From the NCBI RefSeq assembly GCF_001458775.1, contig NZ_CZPZ01000013.1, positions 1 through 64,000 of the forward strand: a DNA stretch of 64,000 bases, in the 5' to 3' direction. This DNA is from Candidatus Nitrospira nitrificans. GTDB taxonomy: Bacteria > Nitrospirota > Nitrospiria > Nitrospirales > Nitrospiraceae. A program made the translations under genes and the position numbers. Under the pieces are notes generated by a model. It did not search any database, had not been told where the DNA came from, and saw only the letters and a list, made by a program, of their open reading frames with translations. Shown piece by piece: positions 53,401 through 63,444 of the stretch. The stretch's first letter is position 1. Each line of letters begins with the position of its first letter.

Positions 53401-55329
53401 TCACATCAATGGTGCGGTGGCGGGCGGCGCGAGCGGCACTTCGGCGGGATCAATCCACATCCGAAACCACAGCTCGAGCATGAGCAACGCCCATAAACGG
53501 GTATGGTGCAAACGAATACCGCTGCAATGTTCGTCCAGCATGGATTCGACATAGGCTGGCGTAATCAAGCCCCTTTGGCGAGCGTGAGGGCTGAGCAGTA
53601 TGTCATGCGCAAACTCTTTGAGTTCGCCTTTGAGCCATTCATCGATCGGCACACCAAATCCCATTTTGGGGCGATAGAGGATGTCGTTGGGCAGAAAAGG
53701 CTCCAATGCCGATTTCAGAATGGATTTGGTCACGCCGCCCTCCATTTTCTGTGCCGATGGAATGCGGGCAGCCCATTCCATGAGTGTGTGATCCAACAGC
53801 GGTGATCGGGCTTCTAAACCGTGGGCCATGCTGGCAATATCAACCTTTACCAGAAGGTCATCCGGCAAATAAGTGTGGATGTCGGCCCAGGCCGCTCCGC
53901 CTACATACGACGTGGACTGTCGGAAATAGGGTTCAAGGAGGTCGAGTGACGAATCGGCGAGAAATGGCCGCAGATGATAGTCGTAGCCGGCAACCTTGTC
54001 GTGATCGTAAAAGTACGCCATGGATGGGGCATAACGACGAGAGGATTGTTCACTCACGTAGGACAGCCAGCGGCGGGCCACCCGCAAGACGCGGTAGCAG
54101 TCGACGTCGGGCGGGATGGATCGCACGAGACGAGACGCGAGCTGTCGCAAGGGCGGCGGCAAACTATTTATCCACTCTGATTCCAAGCATTGCGAGTACC
54201 GACTGTAGCCTAAGAAACTTTCGTCTCCTCCGTCACCGTTAAGAACGACGGTGACGTATTGCCGCGCCATCTGCGCCACGTAATACGTGGGTATGGCCGA
54301 GGGGTCCGCAAACGGCTCGTTGTAATGCCATGTGAGCAGCGGAAGAATGGCGGTGGCCTTGGGACGAACGACCATCACGTGATGGTCCGTATCGTAGCGT
54401 TCAGCGACCGTACGAGCATATGTCCGTTCGTCGTAGCTCGCCTCATCAAACCCGATGCAGAACGTTTTGACACGGCCGCTGGAGTGGCGCGCCATCAGGG
54501 CCACGACAGCCGATGAGTCGACACCACCTGAAAGAAACGCCCCTAACGGCACATCGGCAATCATGCGCAGACGCACGGCGTCATCAAGCAGGGCCAAGAG
54601 TTCTTCTTTCAACTCCGGCAGCGGCCGGTGACGCGCGTGCGACGGTGCAGGCAATGCCCAGTATTTTGTGGTAGTGGTCTGTCCCTCACGGGTGACGACC
54701 ATGTAGGAGGCGTTCGGAAATTTCTTCACCCCTTTGAACGCGGACCACGGCGCCGGGATATATTGCAGCGTCAAATAGTGGTGGAGGGCTTCATACTCGG
54801 GCTCGCGCCTAAAACCGGGCCACGCAAGGATGGCTTTGACTTCCGACCCAAACAAAAGCACATCGCCATGCCAGGCATAAAACAAAGGCTTTTTCCCAAT
54901 GCGGTCTCGAGCAAGGACAAGCTTCTCATGGCGCCGGTCCCATAGCGCCACGGCAAACATACCTCTCAAACGTTCGAATACCTGCTCGCCCCAGCAGTGA
55001 TAGCCGTTCAGGACGACTTCGGTGTCGGTATGACTTTTAAAGTGGTACCCACGTTCGCTGAGCTCGGCACGCAACTCTACAAAGTTATAGATTTCCCCGT
55101 TGAACACTATCTGAATACTCCCGTCCCCATTGGACATGGGCTGCCGTCCGGCGGCGGTCAAGTCGATGATCGACAGCCGCGCGTGCCCCAGCGCGATCCC
55201 TGAACCAACCCAGGTGCCTTGACCATCCGGTCCACGATGTCCGATCACGCGCACCATCCGGTCGATCGTGGCCGGGATATCCGCAGGCGCCGATGCATTC
55301 GTGGCAAATATGCCGGTAATTCCACACAT
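53401..55329 (-). CDS. asnB: Asparagine synthase (glutamine-hydrolysing)
   Basis: Amidotransferase of 642 aa. Seen: Met-Cys2 nucleophile in MCGITGIF, GHRGPDGQG, IVFNGEIYNF (glutaminase domain about 2-190), and the synthase domain with the PP-loop FLSGGVDSSAVVALM and VLNGDGGDESFLGYSRY, YLPDDLLVKVDIASMA. AsnB paralogues in polysaccharide loci often amidate sugar carboxylates, for example uronic acids, rather than making free asparagine; that role is inferred here from location. Confidence 0.93.
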   Translation of the reverse strand: MCGITGIFATNASAPADIPATIDRMVRVIGHRGPDGQGTWVGSGIALGHARLSIIDLTAAGRQPMSNGDGSIQIVFNGEIYNFVELRAELSERGYHFKSHTDTEVVLNGYHCWGEQVFERLRGMFAVALWDRRHEKLVLARDRIGKKPLFYAWHGDVLLFGSEVKAILAWPGFRREPEYEALHHYLTLQYIPAPWSAFKGVKKFPNASYMVVTREGQTTTTKYWALPAPSHARHRPLPELKEELLALLDDAVRLRMIADVPLGAFLSGGVDSSAVVALMARHSSGRVKTFCIGFDEASYDERTYARTVAERYDTDHHVMVVRPKATAILPLLTWHYNEPFADPSAIPTYYVAQMARQYVTVVLNGDGGDESFLGYSRYSQCLESEWINSLPPPLRQLASRLVRSIPPDVDCYRVLRVARRWLSYVSEQSSRRYAPSMAYFYDHDKVAGYDYHLRPFLADSSLDLLEPYFRQSTSYVGGAAWADIHTYLPDDLLVKVDIASMAHGLEARSPLLDHTLMEWAARIPSAQKMEGGVTKSILKSALEPFLPNDILYRPKMGFGVPIDEWLKGELKEFAHDILLSPHARQRGLITPAYVESMLDEHCSGIRLHHTRLWALLMLELWFRMWIDPAEVPLAPPATAPLM

Positions 55330-55708
55330 CTTAGCTGGCTCGCTTCTTCATGTTCGCAGACTCGTCTCCGGCGAGATATCAGGCCGGAAGCTTCTTGATA
55401 TCTTATTTGAGAAACACCTCGGATGCACACTCCATCCGTCCACGAAGTGGTGTCGTCTCAGCGTCGTGGTGACGTGAACCTCACCCCGGTCAACCCGACA
55501 GGTCGGCGATTGCGCCGGAGAATTTGCCGAGGCCGAGCAGGTAGGCTTGACGAGTGGGCGTGGCGACCGTGTGAGAAGGAGGCCCTTTATACCGATCTTG
55601 GTTTCAAATGCCGCTTGACTGACACGTTCGGAGAAGAACCTTCATTCGTCGCTGAATATCTTGGCATGCGCAAAACCACCTCTGGATTCTCACCCGACGC
55701 CACGGCCA
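55330..55708. other. Intergenic region before asnB, no gene seen
   Basis: This gap of 379 bases, the widest undecayed one in the polysaccharide locus, probably holds a promoter for asnB and the genes after it. No credible coding frame, terminator or transposase remnant was recognised; a plus-strand frame at 55423-55788 has no family features. Confidence 0.5.
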
Positions 55709-56623
55709 TCAGAAGACTTGTTCTTCAAGTACACGCAGCAAGTATTTCCCATATCCATTTTTCAGGAGAGGCTGTGCCAGCTGTTTGAGTCGAGCCGCAT
55801 CTATCCACTGTTGTCTGTAGGCGATTTCTTCCGGACAGGCCACCTTCAAACCTTGGCGATTTTCCAGCGTGGCGATGAACTGGCTGGCTTCAAGCAAGGA
55901 CTCATGTGTCCCGGTGTCCAGCCAGGCATTACCTCGTCCCATGATTTCGACATTGAGCGCCCCTTGCTTCAGATACAAGCGGTTTAAATCGGTAATTTCC
56001 AGTTCACCTCGCGCGGAAGGCGTCAGACTCTTGGCCAGGCGGACGACCCGTTGGTCGTAGAAATAGAGACCGGTCACGGCATAGTTGGACTTCGGCTGCT
56101 TGGGTTTTTCTTCCAGCGACAACACCTTGCCGTTCGAATCGAATTCGGCGACTCCGTAGCGCTCGGGGTCCTGGACGTGATAGGCGAACACCGTTGCGCC
56201 GTCGGCTCGGGCCATGGCATAGCCCAGCAAGCGGTGGAAATCGTGTCCGTAAAAGATGTTATCGCCCAAGACCAGGGCGGAAAGATCTTCTCCGATGAAA
56301 GGCTCTCCGATGATGAACGCTTGCGCCAGGCCTTCGGGTGACGGTTGCACGGCATAGTGAATGTTCAATCCCCACTGGTTCCCGCTTCCCAGAAGCTGTT
56401 CAAAACGTGGCGTATCCTGCTGCGTGGAAATAATGAGGATATCCCGGATTCCGGCCAGCATGAGCGTGCTCAGCGGGTAATAGATCATCGGCTTGTCGAA
56501 CACCGGCAGCAACTGTTTGCTGATCACCAGTGTGGCCGGATGCAAGCGGCTCCCTGCGCCGCCGGCGAGGATGATGCCTTTTCTGGGACGGGGGGACTGG
56601 TCGGTCGTGAGTTGAGTCATCAT
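55709..56623 (-). CDS. rfbA: Glucose-1-phosphate thymidylyltransferase
   Basis: Makes dTDP-glucose, the first step to dTDP-rhamnose; 304 aa. Seen: [20 protein letters not shown] (nucleotide loop), [27 protein letters not shown] and [23 protein letters not shown] 56623 is chosen over a TTG at 56668 since the extra residues are not family-like. It follows rfbD by 65 bases on the same strand. Confidence 0.95.
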   Translation of the reverse strand: MMTQLTTDQSPRPRKGIILAGGAGSRLHPATLVISKQLLPVFDKPMIYYPLSTLMLAGIRDILIISTQQDTPRFEQLLGSGNQWGLNIHYAVQPSPEGLAQAFIIGEPFIGEDLSALVLGDNIFYGHDFHRLLGYAMARADGATVFAYHVQDPERYGVAEFDSNGKVLSLEEKPKQPKSNYAVTGLYFYDQRVVRLAKSLTPSARGELEITDLNRLYLKQGALNVEIMGRGNAWLDTGTHESLLEASQFIATLENRQGLKVACPEEIAYRQQWIDAARLKQLAQPLLKNGYGKYLLRVLEEQVF

Positions 56624-56688
56624 GTTTCCAGGTGTTCGTATGGTTTCCCCATTACTGGTCACTGCCAAGCGGTGAACATGCCCATGTA

Positions 56689-57609
56689 CTACGTGCCATT
56701 TAATACTTCCGACTTACCATCGGCCAGAATCTGATGGAGAATGTGCCGGACACCGCTCTGCCAGTCAGGTAATTCCAGATCAAAATGACCTCGCAGCTTG
56801 CGGGTATCCAACCGTGAATTGGCGGGGCGTGCAGCGGCGGTAGGATAGTCCGACGAGGAAATCGCTCGAATGCCGTCCGCCGAGAGCTTCAGCGATCTGC
56901 CGACGGCACGAGCCTCTGACACAACAAATCGGGCATAGTCACACCAGTTCGTCTCCCCGCCGGGCACAAGATGATACAAGCCGAAAGGAAAGTGTCCGTC
57001 TCCCTCGCGCTGTCTTTGCCGAACCAACTGAGCCGTCACATCAGCGAGCAAGGCGGCGGAAGTCGGCGCGCCATATTGATCCGCCACCACATTCAAACTT
57101 TCTCGTTCAGCGCCCAATCGCAGAATGGTTTTCGCAAAGTTGCTGCCGTGCGCCCCGACCACCCAGCTCGTTCGAAAGATCACGTGGCGCGCCCCGCTGG
57201 CCTGTAGCGCGATCTCGCCGTCGCGTTTGGTTCGCCCATAGACACTGTGCGGGTTCGTCGGATCATCTTCGGTATAAGCGCCCGGCTTGGCGCCATCGAA
57301 CACATAGTCGGTGGAATAATGCACAACCCATGCGTCCCGTTTGGCCGCTTCTTCTCCCAGCACTCCGGGAGCAACGGCGTTGATGGCATGCGCCAGCTCG
57401 GGCTCTGATTCTGCTTTGTCCACTGCGGTATAGGCTGCGGGATTGACGATCACATCGGGATGGTACGTCCTGACGAGCGCGCGAATAGCCTCGACGTCGG
57501 ACAAATCACACGCAGGCCGATCCACCGCGCGGACTTCACCGAGGGGAGCCAGCGCCCGCTGCAATTCAAACCCCACCTGGCCGTCCTTGCCGGTTAAGAG
57601 TATCCTCAT
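56689..57609 (-). CDS. rfbD: dTDP-4-dehydrorhamnose reductase
   Basis: Last enzyme of dTDP-rhamnose synthesis, reducing dTDP-4-keto-rhamnose; 306 aa. Seen: the NAD(P) site [40 protein letters not shown] and the catalytic YGRTKRDGE (YxxxK). The start overlaps the end of rfbB by 4 bases (ATGA). Confidence 0.95.
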   Translation of the reverse strand: MRILLTGKDGQVGFELQRALAPLGEVRAVDRPACDLSDVEAIRALVRTYHPDVIVNPAAYTAVDKAESEPELAHAINAVAPGVLGEEAAKRDAWVVHYSTDYVFDGAKPGAYTEDDPTNPHSVYGRTKRDGEIALQASGARHVIFRTSWVVGAHGSNFAKTILRLGAERESLNVVADQYGAPTSAALLADVTAQLVRQRQREGDGHFPFGLYHLVPGGETNWCDYARFVVSEARAVGRSLKLSADGIRAISSSDYPTAAARPANSRLDTRKLRGHFDLELPDWQSGVRHILHQILADGKSEVLNGT

Positions 57610-58700
57610 TCCGCTCCGGCCCCATATTGCCGACGAAGCCAGTCACGGTATGCTCCGCTGGTCACGTTGGCCACCCAACGCTGGTTCGCCAGATACCACG
57701 CGACCGTCTTGCTGAGGCCGGTTTCGAAGGTTTCCCGAGGTTTCCAGCCCAGCTCGCGCTCGAGTTTACTCGCGTCGATCGCATAGCGGCGATCATGACC
57801 CGGACGATCTTTCACAAAGGTGATTAACGAGCGGTACGTAGTCCTGCCTGCCTGCCGCTCGCCACTCGTCGGATTCAAGGGGCGCAGCTCATCCAGAATG
57901 TCGCAAAGAGCATGGACAACGTCGAGATTGGTCTTTTCATTCTTGCCGCCGACGTTATAGGTTTCACCCACACGCGCGGCTTCGAGCACCAGCCGTATGG
58001 CGCTGCAGTGGTCTTTGACATAGAGCCAGTCACGGATTTGTCGGCCGTCACCGTAAATCGGCAACGATTTGCCGGCCAGCGCGTTGTGGATGATCAGCGG
58101 GATAAGTTTTTCCGGGAAGTGGTACGGGCCGTAGTTGTTGGAGCAGTTGGTGATGAGCACCGGCAGCCCGTAGGTGTGGTGGTACGCGCGCACCAGGTGA
58201 TCACTGGCAGCTTTGCTGGCCGAATAGGGACTACTGGGTTCGTAGCGATGGATTTCGCTGAACGCCGGATCGTCTTTTTCTAGAGAGCCGTAGACCTCGT
58301 CGGTGGATACGTGCAGAAAACGGAAACGTTGCCGGGAATCCCTGTCCAGTCCATCCCAATAGGCCCGTACGGAGTCCAGCAAGCGAAAGGTGCCGACGAT
58401 GTTGGTCTGTATGAAATCTCCGGGGCCATGGATGGAGCGATCCACATGGGTTTCGGCGGCGAAATTGATGACGGCGCGAGGCCGGCGCTCGTGCAACAGG
58501 CGTCCGACAAGCGCGGTGTCGCCGATATCGCCTCGCACGAAGACATGCCGCGCATCCCTCTCCAAGCCGGCAAGATTCTCCAGATTGCCTGCATAGGTGA
58601 GCTTATCAAGGTTGATGATGAGCTCATCCTGTTGCGCCAGCCAGTCGAGAACGAAGTTGGCGCCGATAAACCCGGCTCCGCCGGTGACCAGAATACTCAT
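57606..58700 (-). CDS. rfbB: dTDP-glucose 4,6-dehydratase
   Basis: Second enzyme of dTDP-rhamnose synthesis; 364 aa. Seen: [17 protein letters not shown] (NAD site), [23 protein letters not shown] with the active-site Asp-Glu, and the catalytic [10 protein letters not shown] (YxxxK), then [15 protein letters not shown]. Complete. First gene of the rfbBDA set; the epimerase gene rfbC is not found in the window. Confidence 0.96.
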   Translation of the reverse strand: MSILVTGGAGFIGANFVLDWLAQQDELIINLDKLTYAGNLENLAGLERDARHVFVRGDIGDTALVGRLLHERRPRAVINFAAETHVDRSIHGPGDFIQTNIVGTFRLLDSVRAYWDGLDRDSRQRFRFLHVSTDEVYGSLEKDDPAFSEIHRYEPSSPYSASKAASDHLVRAYHHTYGLPVLITNCSNNYGPYHFPEKLIPLIIHNALAGKSLPIYGDGRQIRDWLYVKDHCSAIRLVLEAARVGETYNVGGKNEKTNLDVVHALCDILDELRPLNPTSGERQAGRTTYRSLITFVKDRPGHDRRYAIDASKLERELGWKPRETFETGLSKTVAWYLANQRWVANVTSGAYRDWLRRQYGAGAE

Positions 58701-58763
58701 CTTCCTCTTGTGAGCCTTATGCGCCGCAATCGGACGAGGCGTGAACGACGTGGATCGGTGGCA

Positions 58764-60668
58764 TCAGCGCCTATCGGACACCCGTTGAATCGGCGCCGAG
58801 TCGAAACTCGGCACAAGCCGTTTGAGATCGTGCAGCAGCGTGTCTTCATCACATTTCGGAAGATTGCCCTCCAACGACTCCAACCAGTCATCCAATTCGC
58901 CTGTCGAGACCGGGGCGCCTCCGGCTCGATGAATCTTCGGATGGGTCGTCGGCGCGACTTGCTCGCCGTCCTCAAACAGTTCTTCATACAACTTCTCTCC
59001 CGACCGCAGGCCGGTAAACACCAGCTGAATATCCTTGTTGGGGACCAGACCGGCCAGTACGATCATATTTCTCGCCAGATCGACGATTTTGATTTGTTCC
59101 CCCATATCAAGAACGAAGACCTCTCCACCCTGCCCCATGACACTCGCCTGCAGCACCAGCTGCACCGCCTCCGGAATGGTCATGAAAAATCGCTTGATCT
59201 CCGGATGAGTCACGGTCACCGGACCGCCCTTACGGATTTGCTCGGAAAACAGCGGCACCACACTCCCGTTGCTTCCCAACACATTGCCGAACCGCACGAC
59301 CGTAAACTTGGTCAGGCCCGTCCGATTGAACTCCTGCACCACATGCTCGGCAATCCGCTTCGTCGCTCCCATAATGCTCGACGGATTCACAGCCTTATCC
59401 GTGGAAATCAAGACGAATCGATCCACTCCCGCTTTCAGAGCGGCTTCAGCGACGACGCGAGTCCCGAGAACATTGTTGCGAATCGCCTCCTTCGGATTCA
59501 GTTCCATCAGGGGAACATGCTTGTGCGCGGCGGCATGAAACACGATATCGGGTCCGGCCTGTTGGAACACCTCCGACACGCGGTCGGGAACCGTGACATC
59601 TCCGATGACAGGGACGATCTTCAGCGCGGGGAACGCCGTCTTCAACTCCAGCAGGAGCGCATGAAGAGCATTTTCATACCGTTCGAACAAGACGAGCGAC
59701 TGGGGATCGTACCGCGCGATCTGCCGGCAGAGCTCCGCCCCGATCGAACCTCCGGCGCCGGTCACAAGCAGCCTCTTTCCCGCGATGAGAGGAGACAGTT
59801 CTTGAAGATTCGTCTGGATCGGCTCGCGCTGGAGCAAATCGTCCAGACTCATCGGTCTCACGTGGTGCAGAGAGACTGGATCACCCAAGAGCTGTTTGAC
59901 ATTGGGGAGGGTCTTGATCGGAACCGTGCAGCCCTCCGACGCCGCCAGAATTTTCTGTTTGACCGTGGTCGACGCCGAAGGGATGGCGACGATGATCTCG
60001 TGCGCCTCCAACGTTTCCGCCGCCGTCTTGATATCAGCGATCATGCCTACGACCGGGATTCCATGAATCTTCATTCGACGCTTGATAGGATCATCGTCCA
60101 CAAACCCCACCGGACGGCTGTTATAGCCTGCGTCCGACAAGATGTCCCTCGCCAGCAGTTCTCCCGCATGCCCCGCACCGATAATCAACACACGCCGCGC
60201 CGTCGTCCCCACAAGTCGGAGCCATTCCCGAAACCACCGCACGGCCACCCGAATCCCGGCAAGGTAGAGACCGGTAAGCAGTCCGGTCAAAATGATGACC
60301 GACCGCGGATATTCGGCCCATCCTAAGATCAGGTGGCACAAGCCATAAAACGTGATCGCGGCGGTGAATGACGCCGCAAAAATTCGCCCGAAATCATGAA
60401 GGCCGACATAGCGCCACAATCCCCGTTGAATCCCGAACACCCAAAAACTGCTTCCGAATACAAGGACAAGACCGGGCAGATATCTCCACATCAGGCGATC
60501 GTACGACGCTGGAATCTCCGCATCAAAACGCAACTCAAACGCCGAAAGGTTCGCGGCGACGATGAGACCGAGCTGAACCCCGACCACCAACAGGGAGCGA
60601 TAGCCACGCACCAGTTCTCCATATCGATCCGCCGTCCGATGAAAGAGCCTGATCGTCATGTGCCTCAC
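58764..60668 (-). CDS. Membrane nucleotide-sugar 4,6-dehydratase (FlaA1/WbpM type)
   Basis: Protein of 634 aa of the long CapD/WbpM class that converts UDP-GlcNAc to a 4-keto-6-deoxy sugar. Seen: four N-terminal membrane segments (about 20-140), a first Rossmann domain VLIIGAGHAGELLARDIL, and a second with LLVTGAGGSIGAELCRQI, AAAHKHVPLMELNP, and VLISTDKAVNPSSIMGATKR, where Met replaces the usual Tyr as known for this class. The GTG at 60668 overlaps the previous stop (GTGA); ATG 60659 is an alternative. Confidence 0.92.
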   Translation of the reverse strand: MRHMTIRLFHRTADRYGELVRGYRSLLVVGVQLGLIVAANLSAFELRFDAEIPASYDRLMWRYLPGLVLVFGSSFWVFGIQRGLWRYVGLHDFGRIFAASFTAAITFYGLCHLILGWAEYPRSVIILTGLLTGLYLAGIRVAVRWFREWLRLVGTTARRVLIIGAGHAGELLARDILSDAGYNSRPVGFVDDDPIKRRMKIHGIPVVGMIADIKTAAETLEAHEIIVAIPSASTTVKQKILAASEGCTVPIKTLPNVKQLLGDPVSLHHVRPMSLDDLLQREPIQTNLQELSPLIAGKRLLVTGAGGSIGAELCRQIARYDPQSLVLFERYENALHALLLELKTAFPALKIVPVIGDVTVPDRVSEVFQQAGPDIVFHAAAHKHVPLMELNPKEAIRNNVLGTRVVAEAALKAGVDRFVLISTDKAVNPSSIMGATKRIAEHVVQEFNRTGLTKFTVVRFGNVLGSNGSVVPLFSEQIRKGGPVTVTHPEIKRFFMTIPEAVQLVLQASVMGQGGEVFVLDMGEQIKIVDLARNMIVLAGLVPNKDIQLVFTGLRSGEKLYEELFEDGEQVAPTTHPKIHRAGGAPVSTGELDDWLESLEGNLPKCDEDTLLHDLKRLVPSFDSAPIQRVSDRR

Positions 60669-61789
60669 GAGCGGGACACCTCCGCAATCGCACCCGGCAT
60701 CCGTTGATGTTCCCCTGTCAACATGGACTCGGCTGCCGCGATGACACGGCCGACGGATAGGTGCTGTAGACAGTCGCTCAAACTGTTGATGTGGCGATCG
60801 CAGCCTTCAGCCAGGCACGGCACGCAATCGCCTTCTCCTTGAAGCAGAAACACATTCCCCTGTCGCTGGGATCCCTGCCTCCGCCATGGACTCTGCGTTG
60901 TCGGCGGGAAATCCTTCGGCCAGGGTCCCCACTTCACCGGATTTGACGGTCCGAACAACACCACGGCCGGCGCGCCGACCGCGGCTGCCATATGACTGAC
61001 GGCCGTATCCGTCCCGACATAGAGGGCCGCGCGGCTGAGCAGGTAGCCGAGCGCCGGTAATGTCAAAAGACCGCCGAGATTCACCGCATCCGGCAGCCCA
61101 TGGATGACACGTTCACAATACCTCTGCTCGGCTGATTCCACGCCTGTCACGACTACCATCACTCCCTGGTCGATCAACCACCGCCCAAGCGCCACCCATC
61201 CTTCGACGGTCCAGGTCTTATAGGCAAACTTGGGCGACACATGGAACACTGCGTATCGCCGAGAATCACGCATTCGAGGAACCAAGCGATGAACTGATTC
61301 TTCATGTTCATGCGTCCAACTCACAACAGGTGTTCCGAACGGCTTAATCTGCAACGGCGCGAGCAGCCGAAGATTCATGGCGACGGTATGGGTATGGATA
61401 TTGTCAAAGGGGACCCACTCATGGAGCAGCCTTCGTTTCCACCACGATTTCCTGTCGTCCAATAGCGTGCCTACGCGATATCGTCCGGCGGCCCAGGCAT
61501 GAACCGTCGGACGGTCACCCGCCAAAACCGACAGGGCGAGGTCGTATCGGCGCCAGAGCGAACGAAGCAGCGCCAGATGCGGGCCGATCTTCGGACGTTC
61601 GGCGATCGCCACGACTCGGTGGACATCAGGATTGGCGGCCACCGCATCCTGCGTTCCTTCGAACACCAGCATGTCGATGGCGGCTTCCGAATGCGCGCGC
61701 TTGAGCGATCGCACGACCGGCGTCGCCAACAGGACATCTCCGATCCGGCGCGTACAGACGACCAGTACGCTTCGTATGTCCCGCTTCAT
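60665..61789 (-). CDS. Family 9 glycosyltransferase (heptosyltransferase-like)
   Basis: GT-B transferase of 374 aa of the ADP-heptose:LPS heptosyltransferase family. Seen: SVLVVCTRRIGDVLLATPVV, GTLLDDRKSWWKRRLLHEW, YAVFHVSPKFAYKTWTVEGW, LVTGVESAEQRY-like VVVTGVESAEQ, and YVGTDTAVSHMAAAVGAPAVVLFGPS, which forms the donor site. ATG 61789 (MKRDIRSVLVV) is the family start. It would act on the LPS inner core or a related acceptor. Confidence 0.88.
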   Translation of the reverse strand: MKRDIRSVLVVCTRRIGDVLLATPVVRSLKRAHSEAAIDMLVFEGTQDAVAANPDVHRVVAIAERPKIGPHLALLRSLWRRYDLALSVLAGDRPTVHAWAAGRYRVGTLLDDRKSWWKRRLLHEWVPFDNIHTHTVAMNLRLLAPLQIKPFGTPVVSWTHEHEESVHRLVPRMRDSRRYAVFHVSPKFAYKTWTVEGWVALGRWLIDQGVMVVVTGVESAEQRYCERVIHGLPDAVNLGGLLTLPALGYLLSRAALYVGTDTAVSHMAAAVGAPAVVLFGPSNPVKWGPWPKDFPPTTQSPWRRQGSQRQGNVFLLQGEGDCVPCLAEGCDRHINSLSDCLQHLSVGRVIAAAESMLTGEHQRMPGAIAEVSRS

Positions 61790-61831
61790 TTCATAACCAG
61801 CAATCTCATCAGAGCGCATCGCCGATCGACA

Positions 61832-62647
61832 TCAGCGGCCACCACCCTGATCCAGACCGATGGCGGCTCGCACGGTTGTCGACCGCAACAGACCCTCCAA
61901 CCGTTTCTGATTGGCCGGGAGCCCCATGCGATCTTGCTCGGGATGCCATAAATGAAACACCGTCGCGGCAAAACGCGCATTCTTATGTTTCACGCCGGCA
62001 TGGAGAAACCGAATCACCAAGTCGGAATCTTCCAGCCCCCACCCTTCGTAGGATTCGTCCAGTCCATTCACACGGATCAAGTCTGTCCGCCATGCCGAAA
62101 GATTGCAGGTCTTAATGCCTTCCCAACGATCCGGCATCCATTTCCGAAACGGACCATCGGGCAGTCGTATCAACGGGAGCACCCGATTGACGTCGCGCCG
62201 AAACCAGGACTGCATCCAATCGATTCCGCTCCACGCATGGATCGGCAGCCGCCGGCGCAAGACACGGCTCGTCAACCGGGCCGAGAGCAACACACGATTC
62301 GATCCGAGGAAGTACCCTGGCTCGGCCAGTAGTTTATGGACACGCACGAAATGGCGCGAGGGAACACAGTCGCCATCCGTGAATACCACGTAGTCGGCCT
62401 CCGTCGATGCGACGGCGCGATTGCGGATGGCGGCGGCCCGAAATCCACGGTCTTCGTGCCAGATATGCGTCAACGGGAACGGTGCGTGCCGCACAAATTG
62501 TCGCACGATCTCGGCGGTTTCCGCTTTCGATCCGTCATCCGCGACCACAAGCTCAAAATCTTGATCGCTTTGGCCACGGTAGCCTTCCAATACAACCGCC
62601 AGCGCATCAGGACGATTGTACGTCGTCACGATTACCGCTGTTTTCAT
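61832..62647 (-). CDS. Family 2 glycosyltransferase with galactosyltransferase-like end
   Basis: GT-A transferase of 271 aa. Seen: AVIVTTYNRPDALAVVLEG, VVADDGSKAETAEIV, RAAAIRNRAV, the DxD-like VVFTDGDCVPSRHF, and GLDESYEGWGLEDSDLVIR, which recalls the C-terminal region of beta-galactosyl-type GT2/GT7 enzymes. ATG 62647 (MKTAVIVTTYNR) overlaps the stop of the previous gene by 4 bases (ATGA). The frame runs further upstream but that part is not family-like. Confidence 0.9.
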   Translation of the reverse strand: MKTAVIVTTYNRPDALAVVLEGYRGQSDQDFELVVADDGSKAETAEIVRQFVRHAPFPLTHIWHEDRGFRAAAIRNRAVASTEADYVVFTDGDCVPSRHFVRVHKLLAEPGYFLGSNRVLLSARLTSRVLRRRLPIHAWSGIDWMQSWFRRDVNRVLPLIRLPDGPFRKWMPDRWEGIKTCNLSAWRTDLIRVNGLDESYEGWGLEDSDLVIRFLHAGVKHKNARFAATVFHLWHPEQDRMGLPANQKRLEGLLRSTTVRAAIGLDQGGGR

Positions 62648-63444
62648 TTCGATGGCGCGTCGCCGCGGCGGTGAAGCGGCGCCTGTTTGGGGAGCGCCCA
62701 CCTCTCTTGCTGTTCGAACCGTTTGGCATACCGATAAAACGTTCCTTCGAAATTTCCGAAGGCAATGACAAAGCCCGGCCAACCGTCCAGGAACCCTCGC
62801 TTCGCGACATAATGCTTGAGGAACGACCAGATGCCGTGACACAACGCGGTCCCCATCGACACTCGTCGGTCGGCGAGCTTCAGCACCCCAAGCGACGAAT
62901 ACCGGTTGGCCTTTTTAACGACCTCTTCGAAGTCCCTGAACGGGATCTGCCAAATCGCGTGCTCCAGCCGACCGACCGGTTTGGCGGTCAGCAATTCATA
63001 CCCTTCGTGGACGGGAGATTCCACGTATTTCATGGATCCTTTTCTGAACAATTGAGGTTGTCGAAAATTCGGATACCAGCCGGAATGTTTGATCCAGCGA
63101 CCCATGAAATAATTCCGCCTCGGCACAAGATAGGCGTCGTGCGCGGGAGTTCCGGAAAGAATCATGAAGATTTCATCACGGACCTCCGGCGTGCACTGTT
63201 CGTCCGTGTCGAGACTGAAAATCCACTCGTGCGTGCAGGCTTTGATGGCTTGATTTCGCAGGTGGCCGAATCCCTGGAACGGAACCTGGACGACGCGGGC
63301 TCCCAAGTCCAGCGCGATCCGCGCCGTCTCGTCGGTACTGGCGGAATCGGCCACGATGATTTCGTCGGCCCACAGCACGCTGTTGATGGTATCGGCGATC
63401 TTCTTCGCTTCGTTGTAGGCGATGATGTAGGCCGAAACACTCAT
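62644..63444 (-). CDS. Family 2 glycosyltransferase, LPS-core type (WaaE/KdtX-like)
   Basis: GT-A transferase of 266 aa. Seen: VSAYIIAYNEAKKIADTINS, DEIIVADSASTDETARIA, FGHLRNQAIK, the DxD-like FSLDTDEQCTPEV, and YVESPVHEGYE, which together match the family that adds the first hexose to the LPS inner core. The ATG overlaps the stop of the ligase gene by 4 bases. Acceptor inferred from family only. Confidence 0.9.
   Translation of the reverse strand: MSVSAYIIAYNEAKKIADTINSVLWADEIIVADSASTDETARIALDLGARVVQVPFQGFGHLRNQAIKACTHEWIFSLDTDEQCTPEVRDEIFMILSGTPAHDAYLVPRRNYFMGRWIKHSGWYPNFRQPQLFRKGSMKYVESPVHEGYELLTAKPVGRLEHAIWQIPFRDFEEVVKKANRYSSLGVLKLADRRVSMGTALCHGIWSFLKHYVAKRGFLDGWPGFVIAFGNFEGTFYRYAKRFEQQERWALPKQAPLHRRGDAPSK

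Noticed and set aside
55423-55788. 121-codon plus-strand frame in the asnB upstream gap
   Set aside because: It runs into the 3' end of rfbA on the other strand and shows no ribosome site or known motifs.
58311-60326. 671-codon plus-strand frame opposite rfbB and the WbpM-type gene
   Set aside because: It spans two genuine genes on the other strand, is Arg/His/Asp-rich and has no domain signature; such frames are common opposite GC-rich genes.
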